Assembly: GCF_900129685.1 (NCBI RefSeq)
Contig: NZ_FQWM01000002.1
Span: 1-64,000, forward strand
Reading direction: 5' to 3'
DNA from: Cognatishimia maritima
Lineage (GTDB): Bacteria; Pseudomonadota; Alphaproteobacteria; Rhodobacterales; Rhodobacteraceae
Length of the DNA: 64,000 nucleotides
In this document: positions 8,739 through 18,014 of the stretch, piece after piece
Layout: each line of letters begins with the position of its first letter
Position numbering within the stretch: the stretch's first letter is position 1
Program-made: the position numbers and the translations under genes
Notes under the pieces: model-generated
Told to the model about the DNA's origin: nothing
The model's database searches: none
The model's input: only the letters and a program-made list of their open reading frames with translations

Positions 8739-8879
8739 TCTTTCGCACCGGGGCCGTAGTGCCTCATCTCTGAACGTTTCCCAGCACTGTTTTTGACCTC
8801 ACGGGTGTGATCCGTCTGCAGTGTATTTCACCACTTCAACCTCAAGGGGCCACGCAGCTATGGCGCGTGGAAGATTAAA

Positions 8880-9104
8880 ATGACTCGCAATGACTCTCAT
8901 CATGCTCTGATCGAGCTGGACATCAAAATCGCCGACCTCGTCGCAAAACTTGGCGTCCGGCGGACGGCGATTGCACTGCTGCGTGGCCTTCTTGCCGCCA
9001 GACCTCGGCCGCCGGACGTCGCTGACAGCCTCAGCCCGCATGTAAAGCGGGATATCGGCCTGCCGCCCGATGGGTATGCGCGGCACCGTGATCACCGTTT
9101 TTGA
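8880..9104 (+). CDS. Small protein with a DUF1127-like C-terminal motif
   Basis: 74 aa. The N-terminal half is helical (ELDIKIADLVAKLGVRRTAI) and the C-terminal part contains LSPHVKRDIGLPPDGYA, which resembles the L-x-x-H-x-x-RDIGL core of DUF1127 small proteins that bind RNA or affect regulatory RNAs in some alphaproteobacteria. That link is only by eye. The ribosome site is GGAAGATTAAA. A terminator follows at 9110, so the gene is monocistronic or forms a unit with the 23-codon ORF at 8667. Confidence 0.6.
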   Translation: MTRNDSHHALIELDIKIADLVAKLGVRRTAIALLRGLLAARPRPPDVADSLSPHVKRDIGLPPDGYARHRDHRF

Positions 9105-9109
9105 AATCG

Positions 9110-9144
9110 AAAAGGGCAAGACGACATGCACGCTTTGCCCTTTT
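9110..9144 (+). terminator. Intrinsic terminator after the small gene
   Basis: AAAAGGGCAA (9110-9119) pairs with TTGCCCTTTT (9135-9144) around a 15-nt loop, with a U-rich 3' arm. It separates the 74-aa gene from ttcA. Confidence 0.6.
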
Positions 9145-9176
9145 CCTATTGCCAATTCGATGGCATAGGAACGCGC

Positions 9177-10049
9177 ATGCTTGATGATGATCTCGATGAT
9201 ATCCACCCGCTGTTTCATGGCGCGCCCTCCTCTGCCAGCTTTAAGAAGCTGCGCAAACGGATCGTGCGTTATACGCGTGAGGCGATCGAGCAATATGGCA
9301 TGATCGAACGCGACGCGCGTTGGCTTGTGTGCCTATCAGGCGGCAAAGACAGCTACACCTTGCTGGCGGTGCTTTACGAACTCAAGTGGCGCGGGTTGCT
9401 GCCGGTGGAGTTGCTGGCCTGTAACCTTGACCAAGGCCAGCCGAACTTTCCCGCCACGGTGCTGCCTGAGTTTCTCAAGAAGATGAGCGTACCGCATCGG
9501 ATCGAATACCAAGACACCTATTCGATTGTGAAAGACAAAGTCCCCGCCGGACGCACTTATTGCGCGCTCTGTTCGCGCCTGCGTCGTGGCAACCTCTACC
9601 GGATCGCCCGCGAAGAGGGCTGTTCTGCCGTGGTCCTTGGACATCATCGCGATGATATCCTTGAGACGTTCTTTATGAACCTGTTTCATGGTGGACGTCT
9701 GGCGACCATGCCGCCGAAACTGGTGAACGAAGAAAAAGACCTATTTGTCTATCGCCCGCTTGCGCATGTTGCCGAAGAAGACTGCGAAAAGTTTGCCAAG
9801 GCGATGAACTATCCGATCATCCCGTGTGACCTTTGCGGCAGCCAAGACGGTTTACAGCGCCAGCAGGTAAAACAAATTCTTGACCAGTGGGAAAAGAACA
9901 GCCCAGGTCGCCGTCAGGTTATGTTCCGGTCGTTGATGAACATTCGACCAAGCCACATGTTGGACCCCAAGATTTTCGATTTCGTCGGCCTCATGCGCGA
10001 AACCGGAAATTTTGAAGAAAATCAGGCCGACATTCCAAAGCTGCGTTAA
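9177..10049 (+). CDS. ttcA: tRNA 2-thiocytidine(32) synthetase TtcA
   Basis: 290 aa. TtcA thiolates cytidine 32 of certain tRNAs using ATP and a [4Fe-4S] cluster. Seen: the ATP-pyrophosphatase P-loop [11 protein letters not shown], the cysteine pairs CALC and CDLC that hold the cluster, and the [19 protein letters not shown] motif. The ATG at 9177, preceded by TAGGAA, is chosen over 9126 because the upstream ATG lies inside the preceding terminator hairpin. A tRNA-modifying enzyme fits the translation-rich surroundings. Confidence 0.93.
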   Translation: MLDDDLDDIHPLFHGAPSSASFKKLRKRIVRYTREAIEQYGMIERDARWLVCLSGGKDSYTLLAVLYELKWRGLLPVELLACNLDQGQPNFPATVLPEFLKKMSVPHRIEYQDTYSIVKDKVPAGRTYCALCSRLRRGNLYRIAREEGCSAVVLGHHRDDILETFFMNLFHGGRLATMPPKLVNEEKDLFVYRPLAHVAEEDCEKFAKAMNYPIIPCDLCGSQDGLQRQQVKQILDQWEKNSPGRRQVMFRSLMNIRPSHMLDPKIFDFVGLMRETGNFEENQADIPKLR

Positions 10050-10139
10050 GCCGCGCCCTACCCTTTGATGCCTATGCTGCCCGTTGCGGGGCAACCTGTC
10101 TGCTGATCTCTTCGGCAGCAGCGCCGCATTGGAGGCACC

Positions 10140-10871
10140 ATGCGGCGGCTATTTCTGACATTTCTATTTCGGACACCATGGATGGGTTGGCGCGTGGGCA
10201 TGCGCTTGCCAGCATTGCTGCGTCGGTTTTGGCGGATGGAACAAAGTGCGCATTATGAGCCCCATTCGCCAAATGGACCCGCGATGCGACGTGCCCAGCA
10301 ATTGCTCGCGACCGCGAAGAAAAACGGCCGCAAGACATGCGTATATGTACTTGGGTCCACCAAACCTGAGTCACGGCTCTCGCCAACCGGCGCGCAAAAG
10401 CTACGTCATTACCTTCGCCCAAGTGATCTGCTGATCGAGCAAGGCGACGGCACGCTTGTCGTTGTTCAGACGGCTGCAAAACACCTAAGCAAAGATGACT
10501 GCGCGCGGCAGGCATCTCGTCTGAAAGTGGCAGCCGCGGCCATCGCATCATCAGACGGCAGACGAGTCGCAGACACCCTCGCAGTTGGCTACTGTCTGAG
10601 CGACCACGTTGTGACGTCTGATATCACCGCGCTCGTCTCTGCTGCCCAAGAGGTTTGGCGGGCGACAAGTGACCGCGCGAGGAACAATGTTCATGCGCAT
10701 CCGCCGCTCACGGTACCGCGAACCAGCCATCTGACTGCAGCTAAATTGCCGATCTATGTCCAGCCGCGCCCTCACCCAACCAGCATTCGCTTTCCCAAAT
10801 CTATGGAAAACGTGACACCGCCTAGCCGAGACGCCCACATTTCAAGGAATCCTCTTGACCTTTCGGCCTGA
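10140..10871 (+). CDS. Degenerate GGDEF-like protein upstream of yidC
   Basis: 243 aa, ATG at 10140 with TTGGAGGCACC as ribosome site. After a basic hydrophobic start (MRRLFLTFLFRTPWMGWRVG) a domain near residues 60-170 has the pattern of a diguanylate cyclase core: LRPSDLLIEQGDGTLVVVQ aligns with the R-x-x-D ... R-GGDEF-x-V strand, but the catalytic GGDEF is QGDGT. It would therefore not be expected to make c-di-GMP. The Pro/Arg-rich tail (~200-243) is probably unstructured. It is co-directional with yidC, 134 bp upstream. The GGDEF relationship is tentative. Confidence 0.5.
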   Translation: MRRLFLTFLFRTPWMGWRVGMRLPALLRRFWRMEQSAHYEPHSPNGPAMRRAQQLLATAKKNGRKTCVYVLGSTKPESRLSPTGAQKLRHYLRPSDLLIEQGDGTLVVVQTAAKHLSKDDCARQASRLKVAAAAIASSDGRRVADTLAVGYCLSDHVVTSDITALVSAAQEVWRATSDRARNNVHAHPPLTVPRTSHLTAAKLPIYVQPRPHPTSIRFPKSMENVTPPSRDAHISRNPLDLSA

Positions 10872-11005
10872 CCTCTGTTGAACCACCCTGAACAGATCCA
10901 GCCCCCAAACCATGGGTGGCACGCATATGGATCAAGGTTTGAAAACGGATGAAGTCAGCGAGGCCCGCCAGTGGACTTGCTGAGACAGACAGGTGGCCCA
11001 GCGCA

Positions 11006-12826
11006 ATGGACGACAATAACAAGAACCTCATTCTTGCAACGGTACTCAGCATCTCTGTGCTGGTCGGATGGTTTTATTTCTTTCCACCCCCCGAAGCAGC
11101 GCTGACCGACGACCCGAATGCTGTTGCCACCGCGACGGGGGTTTCTCCAACAGCACCCGTGCCGAGCGCAACCGCAACAACCGGCGCAACGGCGTCAAGC
11201 GCCCCTGCTGTCGAGGCAAAAGAAGCCACCGACGCACCACGTGTCGCCATTGAAACACCTAGCGTGATGGGTTCCATCTCTTTGCTGGGGGGACGCATTG
11301 ATGACCTCTCACTGAAAAACTACCGCGAAACCTTGGACGCCGATTCCGACATCGTGCACCTGTTCAAGCCAACCGGCGCACCAAGCAGCTACTATGCGCT
11401 TTACGGCTGGGCGCCGGGCGCAGGTCTTGGGCTGGACGCGGTTCCAGGTGCAAACACCGTTTGGACAGCCGCCGAAGGCGCGAAGCTGACCGAGACAACC
11501 CCCGTGACCCTGACATGGGACAACGGCGCGGGTCTTGTGTTTAGCCGCGAAATTTCCATTGACGAGAACTACATGTTCTCTGTCAAACAAAGCGTTCAGA
11601 ACACCGGTGCGGGCACGGTTTCTCTGGCGCCTTATGGTATTCTTGCACGTCATGGCGAACCCGCAGATCTGAAGAATTTCTTCATCCTGCACGAAGGTCT
11701 GATCGCCATGTCCGATGGCGAATTGACCGAAGCGTCCTATGACGATCTGGTGGATTACGACTTTAACGCCAACGAAGGTGCAAAGGCCGAAGTTACCCAA
11801 GTCACTGAAAGCGGCTGGATCGGTTTCACCGACCACTACTGGATGGCGACCCTGATCCCTGCGCAGACAAGCCCGTTCAAATCCGTTTCCAAATACGATG
11901 AACGCCGCAATATCTATCAGACTGAGGCCGTTCTGCCGACACAGACACTGGCCGATGGTCAGTCGGTTTCGGTCGACAGTCAGCTGTTCGCCGGTGCCAA
12001 AGAATGGGCGACGATCCGTGACTATCAAAACGAAGGCGGCGTTCAGGGCTTCCTTGACAGCATCGACTGGGGTTGGTTCTTCTTCCTGACCAAACCAATG
12101 TTCGCTGTGCTGCATTGGCTGAACACGATCATTGGCAACATGGGTTGGGCCATCATCGGCTTGACCGTGCTTATCAAGATCATCGTGTTCCCACTGGCCT
12201 ATAAATCCTATGCCTCGATGGCGCGGATGAAAGAACTGCAGCCAGAGATGGAGAAGCTGAAAGAAAAGCACGGCGATGACCGTCAGAAGATGCAGCAATC
12301 CATGATGGAGCTTTACAAGAAAGAAAAGGTGAACCCGGCGGCGGGCTGTCTGCCGATCCTGCTGCAGATCCCGATCTTCTTCTCGCTCTACAAGGTGATC
12401 TTTGTCACGCTCGAACTGCGTCATGCGCCTTGGGTTGGCTGGTTGAAAGACCTGTCCGCACCTGATCCAACTTCGATCTTTAACCTGTTCGGCGCACTGC
12501 CCTACGGCGTGCCAGAGCTTGGGTTCTTTGAAATCTTCTCCCTCGGTATCCTGCCGATCCTGTTGGGTGTATCCATGTGGCTGCAGCAAAAGCTGAACCC
12601 GGCCCCAACCGATCCAACCCAAAAGATGATCTTTGCATGGATGCCTTGGGTCTTCATGTTCATGCTGGGCACCTTTGCATCGGGTCTCGTGATCTACTGG
12701 ATTGCGAACAACACGATCACCTTCATTCAGCAATATTCGATCATGCGCATTCACGGCTATAAGCCGGACGTCTTTGGCAACATCAAGTCAGGCTTCAAGC
12801 GCAAATCCAAGGCTGAAGAAAAGTGA
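11006..12826 (+). CDS. yidC: Membrane protein insertase YidC
   Basis: 606 aa, full length for a Gram-negative YidC. It inserts proteins into the inner membrane alone or with SecYEG. Order: N-terminal anchor helix (NLILATVLSISVLVGWFYFF), an Ala/Thr-rich linker, the large periplasmic P1 beta-sandwich (~90-350), then the conserved five-helix core with MARMKELQPEMEKLKEKHGD and NPAAGCLPILLQIPIFFSLY, ending in a basic tail. ATG at 11006 preceded by AGGTGG. The MOSC gene overlaps its stop by 4 bp. Confidence 0.97.
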   Translation: MDDNNKNLILATVLSISVLVGWFYFFPPPEAALTDDPNAVATATGVSPTAPVPSATATTGATASSAPAVEAKEATDAPRVAIETPSVMGSISLLGGRIDDLSLKNYRETLDADSDIVHLFKPTGAPSSYYALYGWAPGAGLGLDAVPGANTVWTAAEGAKLTETTPVTLTWDNGAGLVFSREISIDENYMFSVKQSVQNTGAGTVSLAPYGILARHGEPADLKNFFILHEGLIAMSDGELTEASYDDLVDYDFNANEGAKAEVTQVTESGWIGFTDHYWMATLIPAQTSPFKSVSKYDERRNIYQTEAVLPTQTLADGQSVSVDSQLFAGAKEWATIRDYQNEGGVQGFLDSIDWGWFFFLTKPMFAVLHWLNTIIGNMGWAIIGLTVLIKIIVFPLAYKSYASMARMKELQPEMEKLKEKHGDDRQKMQQSMMELYKKEKVNPAAGCLPILLQIPIFFSLYKVIFVTLELRHAPWVGWLKDLSAPDPTSIFNLFGALPYGVPELGFFEIFSLGILPILLGVSMWLQQKLNPAPTDPTQKMIFAWMPWVFMFMLGTFASGLVIYWIANNTITFIQQYSIMRIHGYKPDVFGNIKSGFKRKSKAEEK

Positions 12827-13569
12827 CAATCTCGGTCGCGGCCCTCTGGCGCCATCCTATTAAGGCTCATGGCCGAGAACCGCTTCAGCGCGTTGCGTTA
12901 GAGGTAGGCAAATGCATGCCATGGGATCGCCATTGGGCCGTGACCCATGAAGCCACAAAGGCAGATGGGTCTGAATGGGTCCGCTGCATTAACTTCTCTC
13001 GCGGGGCCAGCGCGCCACAACTGATGGCGCTGACCGCGCGGCTGAATGAGGCTGACAAAACCGTCACGCTGTCTCATCCTGACCTCTGGGATCTGACCTT
13101 TGATCCCGACGCGGATGCCGCAAAATTCCTAGAGTGGGTGCGCCCGATTATGCCGCCACAAAAGCGGCAGTCGGTGGGGATAGTGAAAGTGCCGGGGGTT
13201 GGGCTGACAGATTCCAGCTGGCCCTCGATCAGCATTGTGAATCTGGCGTCAAACGCGGCACTTGGTGAGACCTTTGGCACATCACTCGACATGGATCGCT
13301 GGCGCGGCAATATCCATCTGGATGGCTTGCAGCCCTGGCAGGAATTCGACTGGATCGGCCAAACGATCCGCATCGGCACCGCTGAATTCGAAATCCGCGA
13401 ACGCATCGAACGCTGCAGCGCCACAACCGTTGACCCCGCGACTGGCAACTACGATTGGGACACGCTGAAACACCTGCGTGACCATTTCGGCCACAAGGAT
13501 TTCGGCGTCAAAGCCTACGTTATCAAAGCCGGCGAAATTGCGCGCGGCGACACAGTAGAGGTGCTGTGA
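12823..13569 (+). CDS. MOSC domain protein
   Basis: 248 aa from a GTG that overlaps the yidC stop. An N-terminal beta-barrel (LWRHPIKAHGREPLQRVAL) precedes a MOSC sulfurase-carrier domain with the conserved cysteine in RIERCSATTVDPATG and GNIHLDGLQPWQEFDW. MOSC proteins handle molybdenum-cofactor or persulfide chemistry; mARC-type enzymes also reduce N-hydroxylated compounds. The exact substrate is unknown. A place between yidC and engB is usual for Rhodobacteraceae. Confidence 0.88.
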   Translation: MTISVAALWRHPIKAHGREPLQRVALEVGKCMPWDRHWAVTHEATKADGSEWVRCINFSRGASAPQLMALTARLNEADKTVTLSHPDLWDLTFDPDADAAKFLEWVRPIMPPQKRQSVGIVKVPGVGLTDSSWPSISIVNLASNAALGETFGTSLDMDRWRGNIHLDGLQPWQEFDWIGQTIRIGTAEFEIRERIERCSATTVDPATGNYDWDTLKHLRDHFGHKDFGVKAYVIKAGEIARGDTVEVL

Positions 13570-14222
13570 TGCAACTCCCCTTCCCTTTGGTTGAAGAACC
13601 TGACGACATCAGCCGCGAAAAAGGCCGCAAGCTTTTTGTTGGCAGTAATGCGGACTTCCTAAAAGGCGTCGTCGCCATGAACGGCCTGCCAGGCGATGAC
13701 CGGATCGAAGTCTGTTTTGCGGGGCGCTCGAACGTTGGTAAATCCAGCCTGATCAATGCTCTGACCGGGCGCAAAGGGTTGGCGCGCGCCTCCAACACGC
13801 CGGGGCGCACGCAGGAAATCAACTACTTCACCTTGGCCGAAAGCCACTACCTCGTCGACCTACCCGGCTACGGCTTTGCAAACGCGCCCCTGCCCGTCAT
13901 CGAGAAATGGCAAAAGCTGCTGAAGCAATACCTGTCTGGTCGCGTTAGCCTGCGCCGCGCCTTTGTTCTGATCGATAGCCGCCATGGCGTGAAAACTGTC
14001 GATGAAGAGATCATGTCCCTGCTGGACAGTTCGGCGGTCACCTTTCAGGTCGTGATGACAAAGGCCGACAAGGTTAAGGAAAAAGACCGCGAAAAGATCA
14101 TGGAACAGGTGCGTAAAGCCCTGGCCAAGCACCCTGCGGCTTTCCCGGAAATCGTCATGACCTCCAGCGAAAAGGGGTGGGGCCTGCCCACCCTGCGCGC
14201 GCTCATCGCGAATTTGACCTGA
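13569..14222 (+). CDS. engB: Ribosome biogenesis GTPase YihA/EngB
   Basis: 217 aa TrmE-Era-EngA-EngB class GTPase needed for large-subunit assembly. Motifs in order: G1 GRSNVGKSS (52-60), G2 in NTPGRTQEIN, G3 DLPGYG, G4 TKAD, and an SS-containing G5 near the end. The ATG at 13569 shares bases with the stop of the MOSC gene; an in-frame GTG at 13566 is less likely. The operon yidC-MOSC-engB therefore has no gaps. Confidence 0.95.
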   Translation: MQLPFPLVEEPDDISREKGRKLFVGSNADFLKGVVAMNGLPGDDRIEVCFAGRSNVGKSSLINALTGRKGLARASNTPGRTQEINYFTLAESHYLVDLPGYGFANAPLPVIEKWQKLLKQYLSGRVSLRRAFVLIDSRHGVKTVDEEIMSLLDSSAVTFQVVMTKADKVKEKDREKIMEQVRKALAKHPAAFPEIVMTSSEKGWGLPTLRALIANLT

Positions 14223-14291
14223 CTGTTCGCTTAAGAAGGCTGGAATGCCCGCGGCAAACCCGGTAACAGGATCAGCCAGAGGACCCAGCAC

Positions 14292-15158
14292 ATGAAGAAG
14301 CAAAACATGAACCGTGATTGGATTGCCACCGCCCGCACCCTGTCTCAGGCCCTGCCCTACCTGCAGCGCTATACGGGGGCGATTGTTGTTATCAAGCTGG
14401 GCGGTCACGCCATGGGCAGTGACGAGGCGATGGAAGAATTCGCGCGCGATGTAGTGCTGATGCAGATGGTTGGCATCCACCCGGTTGTGGTGCATGGCGG
14501 CGGCCCGATGATCAATGCCATGCTGGACAAGCTGCAGATCAAATCCGAGTTTGTGAATGGCAAACGGGTAACGGATGCGGCCACTGTCGAAGTGGTTGAA
14601 ATGGTTCTGTCCGGCACTGTTAACAAACGCATCGTTCAGGCGATCAACCGTCAGGGTGGTAAGGCTGTCGGCCTGTCAGGCAAAGACGCCAATCTGATGG
14701 TTTGCACCCAGACAAATGCGGACCTCGGGTTTGTCGGCACCCCAAGCAAGATGGACCCCGAAGTCCTGCATGACCTTTTTGCCAAGAACACGATCCCCGT
14801 CATCGCACCTTTGGGAGCTGGCGAAAACGGCGAAACATTCAACGTCAACGGCGACACCGCTGCGGGAGCCATTGCGGCGTCCCTCAATGCCGACCGTCTT
14901 TTGCTGCTGACAGATGTCGCAGGCGTCAAGAATGGCGCGGGTGAGGTGATGACCGAACTTAAGGCCCAGCAGATCAAAGAGCTGACGGCCGAAGGCGTCA
15001 TTGCCGGCGGTATGATCCCTAAAACCGAGACCGCGTTGAATGCCATCGAAGGTGGCGTGCGCGCCGTGGTCATCCTCGATGGTCGTGCACCAAACGCCTG
15101 TCTGCTAGAGCTGTTCACCGAACACGGGGCCGGGTCTTTGATCCGGGGCGACGCCTAA
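14292..15158 (+). CDS. argB: Acetylglutamate kinase
   Basis: 288 aa. Catalyses ATP-dependent phosphorylation of N-acetylglutamate, the second step of arginine synthesis. Amino-acid kinase fold: ATP site [10 protein letters not shown], acetylglutamate site [21 protein letters not shown], and C-terminal [17 protein letters not shown]. The N-terminal extension of ~30 residues ([20 protein letters not shown]) matches the arginine-sensitive hexameric form, so feedback inhibition by arginine is likely by family knowledge. Same direction as engB with a 69-bp gap. Confidence 0.96.
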   Translation: MKKQNMNRDWIATARTLSQALPYLQRYTGAIVVIKLGGHAMGSDEAMEEFARDVVLMQMVGIHPVVVHGGGPMINAMLDKLQIKSEFVNGKRVTDAATVEVVEMVLSGTVNKRIVQAINRQGGKAVGLSGKDANLMVCTQTNADLGFVGTPSKMDPEVLHDLFAKNTIPVIAPLGAGENGETFNVNGDTAAGAIAASLNADRLLLLTDVAGVKNGAGEVMTELKAQQIKELTAEGVIAGGMIPKTETALNAIEGGVRAVVILDGRAPNACLLELFTEHGAGSLIRGDA

Positions 15159-15214
15159 CCGAATTGTGACGGTAAGCCGTTTGACTTGCCGCGCCCTGCG
15201 CCTAATCTCGGCGC

Positions 15215-16009
15215 ATGGATAATGAACTCGCAATCCGCCTTGGCGTATTCTTCGGCCTCTTCCTGCTATTGGCAGGGATCGAAGCGGCCGTACCGCGCCG
15301 CGCACGGCGGCAACCACGCAAAACGCGGTGGGTCACCAATTGGGCGGTCTCTGTTCTAAACACCGGAACGCTGCAGGTGATGGCGCTCGCCCTGCCCGCG
15401 CTGGCCGCAGGCGCGGCTTTTGATGCTGCCCAAAATGGTTGGGGACTGCTCAACCAAATCGAAGCCCCAGTATGGATCGAAGTGATCTTGGCGATCCTGA
15501 TCTTTGACTTCGCGATCTGGTTGCAACATCTGATCACCCACAAAGTGCCAATCCTTTGGCGTTTGCACCGAGTCCACCACGCTGACCGCGATATGGACGT
15601 GACCACCGCCATCCGCTTTCACCCGGTGGAAATTGCGCTGTCGATGCTGCTGAAAATCGCGCTGGTTTACGCGCTTGGCCCCAGTGTTCTGGCGATTGTG
15701 CTGTTCGAAGCCCTGCTGAACGGCACGGCCATGTTCAATCACGCCAATATCCGATTGCCGCATGCCGTGGATTCTGTTGTGCGTCGCGTGCTGGTGACCC
15801 CAGACATGCACCGCGTTCATCATTCCGTGCATCGTTATGAGCATGACAGCAACTATGGCTTCTCGCTTTCGATCTGGGATCGCCTGTTTGGCACCTATAT
15901 CGCACAGCCTGAGGCAGGGCATGACGACATGACTGTCGGCCTTCAGTGGCAGGATGAACGCCCCTCAAAACTGGGCTGGACCCTGTCCCTGCCGTTCAAA
16001 CGAAAATGA
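15215..16009 (+). CDS. Sterol desaturase / fatty acid hydroxylase family protein
   Basis: 264 aa membrane di-iron protein. Three to four transmembrane helices and the histidine clusters of the superfamily: HLITH, HRVHHAD, HANIRLP and HRVHHSVHRYEHD. Bacterial members hydroxylate lipids or carotenoids; the substrate here is not known. It is first of three genes joined by 4-bp overlaps (this, an Fe-S protein, SixA), so all three are probably made together. Confidence 0.85.
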   Translation: MDNELAIRLGVFFGLFLLLAGIEAAVPRRARRQPRKTRWVTNWAVSVLNTGTLQVMALALPALAAGAAFDAAQNGWGLLNQIEAPVWIEVILAILIFDFAIWLQHLITHKVPILWRLHRVHHADRDMDVTTAIRFHPVEIALSMLLKIALVYALGPSVLAIVLFEALLNGTAMFNHANIRLPHAVDSVVRRVLVTPDMHRVHHSVHRYEHDSNYGFSLSIWDRLFGTYIAQPEAGHDDMTVGLQWQDERPSKLGWTLSLPFKRK

Positions 16010-16638
16010 TAGAGGATGCCCTAAAGGCCGCGGGCCTCACAATCTTTGGTGGGTTTCATCCACACCAAGACCCGTGGTTCGACGACTACCTAACCGCCTT
16101 GCTGATCGGCCCCGACGAGCCGCGTTTTTGGCACCATTTCACGCAGCAGCACGAATATCGGGACGGCTTGCCAGACGCGATGGACCGCTATTCCAAGCGC
16201 GTTCTGAACGTGATCGCTGCTGAGCACAACGGTAAGGCGCTCTACCCCTCTGATGGGCCGCCCTACCCACCCTTCATTCAATGGGCGCTTTCGTCGGGGT
16301 GCGCGCAATCTCCGGTGGGCTTGCTGGTCAGTGATAAGGCAGGTCTTTTTGCGTCATTCCGGGGTATCCTAGCGCTCCCTAACCCGCTCGACCTACCCAT
16401 TGCAACGCATTCCCCGTGCGCGACCTGCACAGAGCAGCCCTGCCGCACCGCATGCCCCATCGGCGCGCTGACGCCCGCGGGCTACGACGTCGCGGCTTGC
16501 AAGGCCTATCTGCGCACAGAGGCCGGCCAGCCCTGTTTGTCCGGCTGCAAGGTCAGATTAAGCTGCCCAGCCTCGCAAAAATTTGGCAGGCTGCAGGCAC
16601 AGTCGCGATTCCATATGAAGGCGTTTCTTGGCGAATGA
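16006..16638 (+). CDS. Ferredoxin-like 4Fe-4S cluster protein
   Basis: 210 aa, overlapping the genes before and after by 4 bp. The N-terminal ~130 residues have no motif known to me; a C-terminal iron-sulfur region has CATCTEQPCRTACPIGAL followed by four more cysteines (ACKAYL, PCLSGC, LSCPAS). The first group, with its CP, is typical of a 4Fe-4S ligand set, and the layout recalls the tail of epoxyqueuosine reductase-like proteins. It might supply electrons to the upstream di-iron protein; that is inference from context. Confidence 0.7.
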   Translation: MIEDALKAAGLTIFGGFHPHQDPWFDDYLTALLIGPDEPRFWHHFTQQHEYRDGLPDAMDRYSKRVLNVIAAEHNGKALYPSDGPPYPPFIQWALSSGCAQSPVGLLVSDKAGLFASFRGILALPNPLDLPIATHSPCATCTEQPCRTACPIGALTPAGYDVAACKAYLRTEAGQPCLSGCKVRLSCPASQKFGRLQAQSRFHMKAFLGE

Positions 16639-17123
16639 CAAAACGATTGATCTTAATGCGGCACGCGAAATCGGCTTGGGACCAGCCCGGACCGGATCAC
16701 GACCGCCCGCTGAATACACGCGGCCAGAACTCTGCCGAGGCTATGGGCAACTGGCTGCGCGAGAACGGGTATGTGCCCGACGCGGTCCTCAGCTCCAGCG
16801 CGAAACGCACACGCGAAACCTTTGACCGACTTGGTTTTGATGTCCCCAGCCGGTTTGAGCGGCGGCTCTATTTGCCCACTTCTGAAGAGATGTTGAGCGA
16901 ACTTAGAAAAGAAAGCGCGGCCTGTGTGCTGATGCTGGGGCACAATCCCGGCATTGCCGAATTTGCAGAGCGTCTGCTGTCCGAAACACCAGAGCATGAC
17001 CGTTTCTACGCCTACCCGACCTGCGCAACCACCGTGATGGATTTTGACATCGTGGATTGGACGGCGCTGCAATACGGCACAGGCACCGTGGTCAACTTCA
17101 CTGTCCCCCGCGATTTGACCTAA
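16635..17123 (+). CDS. sixA: Phosphohistidine phosphatase SixA-like
   Basis: 162 aa histidine-phosphatase superfamily protein: the RHG-type catalytic motif LMRHAKSAW carries the phosphoacceptor His, LSSSAKRTRETF the arginine, and MLGHNPGIAEF the second His. SixA removes phosphate from phosphohistidine in phosphorelay or PTS proteins. Chosen ATG at 16635 overlaps the stop of the Fe-S gene. Last gene before the bidirectional terminator at 17162. Assignment to SixA rather than another RHG phosphatase rests on its small size. Confidence 0.82.
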   Translation: MTKRLILMRHAKSAWDQPGPDHDRPLNTRGQNSAEAMGNWLRENGYVPDAVLSSSAKRTRETFDRLGFDVPSRFERRLYLPTSEEMLSELRKESAACVLMLGHNPGIAEFAERLLSETPEHDRFYAYPTCATTVMDFDIVDWTALQYGTGTVVNFTVPRDLT

Positions 17124-17161
17124 ATGCGTATAGCGAGTTTTCTTCAACCGCTAGGCAAACA

Positions 17162-17188
17162 AAAAGCCCCGCACAATGGCGGGGCTTT
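17162..17188. terminator. Bidirectional intrinsic terminator
   Basis: AAAAGCCCCGC and GCGGGGCTTTT pair around a short ACAATG-type loop, giving runs of T in both directions. It separates the convergent sixA operon and the end of the bzt transporter operon. Confidence 0.85.
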
Positions 17189-17210
17189 TCTTTGATAACT
17201 ACGATCAGGC

Positions 17211-18002
17211 TCAGTGACCCAAAATCTGGCTGAGGAACAACTTGGTCCGTTCGCTCTTTGGATTGTTGAAGAACTCTTCTGGCTCGTTCTGTTCCACGAT
17301 CTGGCCCGCGTCCATAAAGATCACGCGGTTTGCGACCTGACGCGCGAAGCCCATTTCGTGGGTCACACACAGCATGGTCATGCCTTCCTCGGCCAACTCG
17401 ATCATGGTGTCCAGAACCTCTTTGATCATCTCCGGGTCAAGCGCAGATGTCGGTTCGTCAAACAGCATGATCCGTGGCTTCATGCAAAGCGAGCGGGCAA
17501 TCGCCACACGCTGCTGCTGACCACCGGACAGCTGGCCTGGATACTTGTTCGCCTGATCAGGGATCTTCACCTTCTCAAGGAAATGCATTGCCCGTTCGAT
17601 GGCTTCTTTCTTGGGTGTCTTACGAACCCAGATCGGCGCCAGCGTACAGTTTTCCAGAATGGTCAGATGCGGGAACAGGTTGAAGTGCTGAAAGCACATG
17701 CCAACCTCTGATCGGATCTTATCGATATTCTTCAGATCAGATGTCAGCTCTGTCCCATCGACGATGATCTGCCCCTGCTGATGCTCTTCCAAAGCGTTCA
17801 AGCAGCGGATCAAGGTTGACTTACCAGAACCGGACGGACCCGCGATAACGATGCGTTCGCCCCGGTTTACAGTCAGGTCGATGTCGCGCAGCACGTGGAA
17901 CGTGCCGTACCACTTGTTCATGCCACTGATTTGGATTGCGACCTCATCAGAGACCTGCATTTTGGAGCGATCGATTTCGCGTTCAATTGCTAGTTCAGAC
18001 AT
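17211..18002 (-). CDS. bztD: Amino-acid ABC transporter ATP-binding protein (BztD/AapP type)
   Basis: 263 aa ATPase with Walker [11 protein letters not shown]-loop [11 protein letters not shown], signature [15 protein letters not shown], Walker [13 protein letters not shown] and H-loop VTHE, the pattern of polar amino-acid importers. It powers uptake through the two permeases encoded just upstream (12 bp from bztC). In Rhodobacter capsulatus Bzt takes up glutamate, glutamine, aspartate and asparagine; rhizobial Aap is broader. Last gene of the operon. Confidence 0.93.
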   Translation of the reverse strand: MSELAIEREIDRSKMQVSDEVAIQISGMNKWYGTFHVLRDIDLTVNRGERIVIAGPSGSGKSTLIRCLNALEEHQQGQIIVDGTELTSDLKNIDKIRSEVGMCFQHFNLFPHLTILENCTLAPIWVRKTPKKEAIERAMHFLEKVKIPDQANKYPGQLSGGQQQRVAIARSLCMKPRIMLFDEPTSALDPEMIKEVLDTMIELAEEGMTMLCVTHEMGFARQVANRVIFMDAGQIVEQNEPEEFFNNPKSERTKLFLSQILGH

Positions 18003-18014
18003 TGTGTGAACTCC

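Noticed and set aside
8799-9293. 164-aa minus-strand frame covering the 74-aa gene and the start of ttcA
   Set aside because: It crosses the terminator and a real gene start; no domain.
11309-12754. 481-aa open frame opposite yidC
   Set aside because: Antisense shadow of a strongly recognised gene; composition rich in His, Gln and Arg, with no motif.
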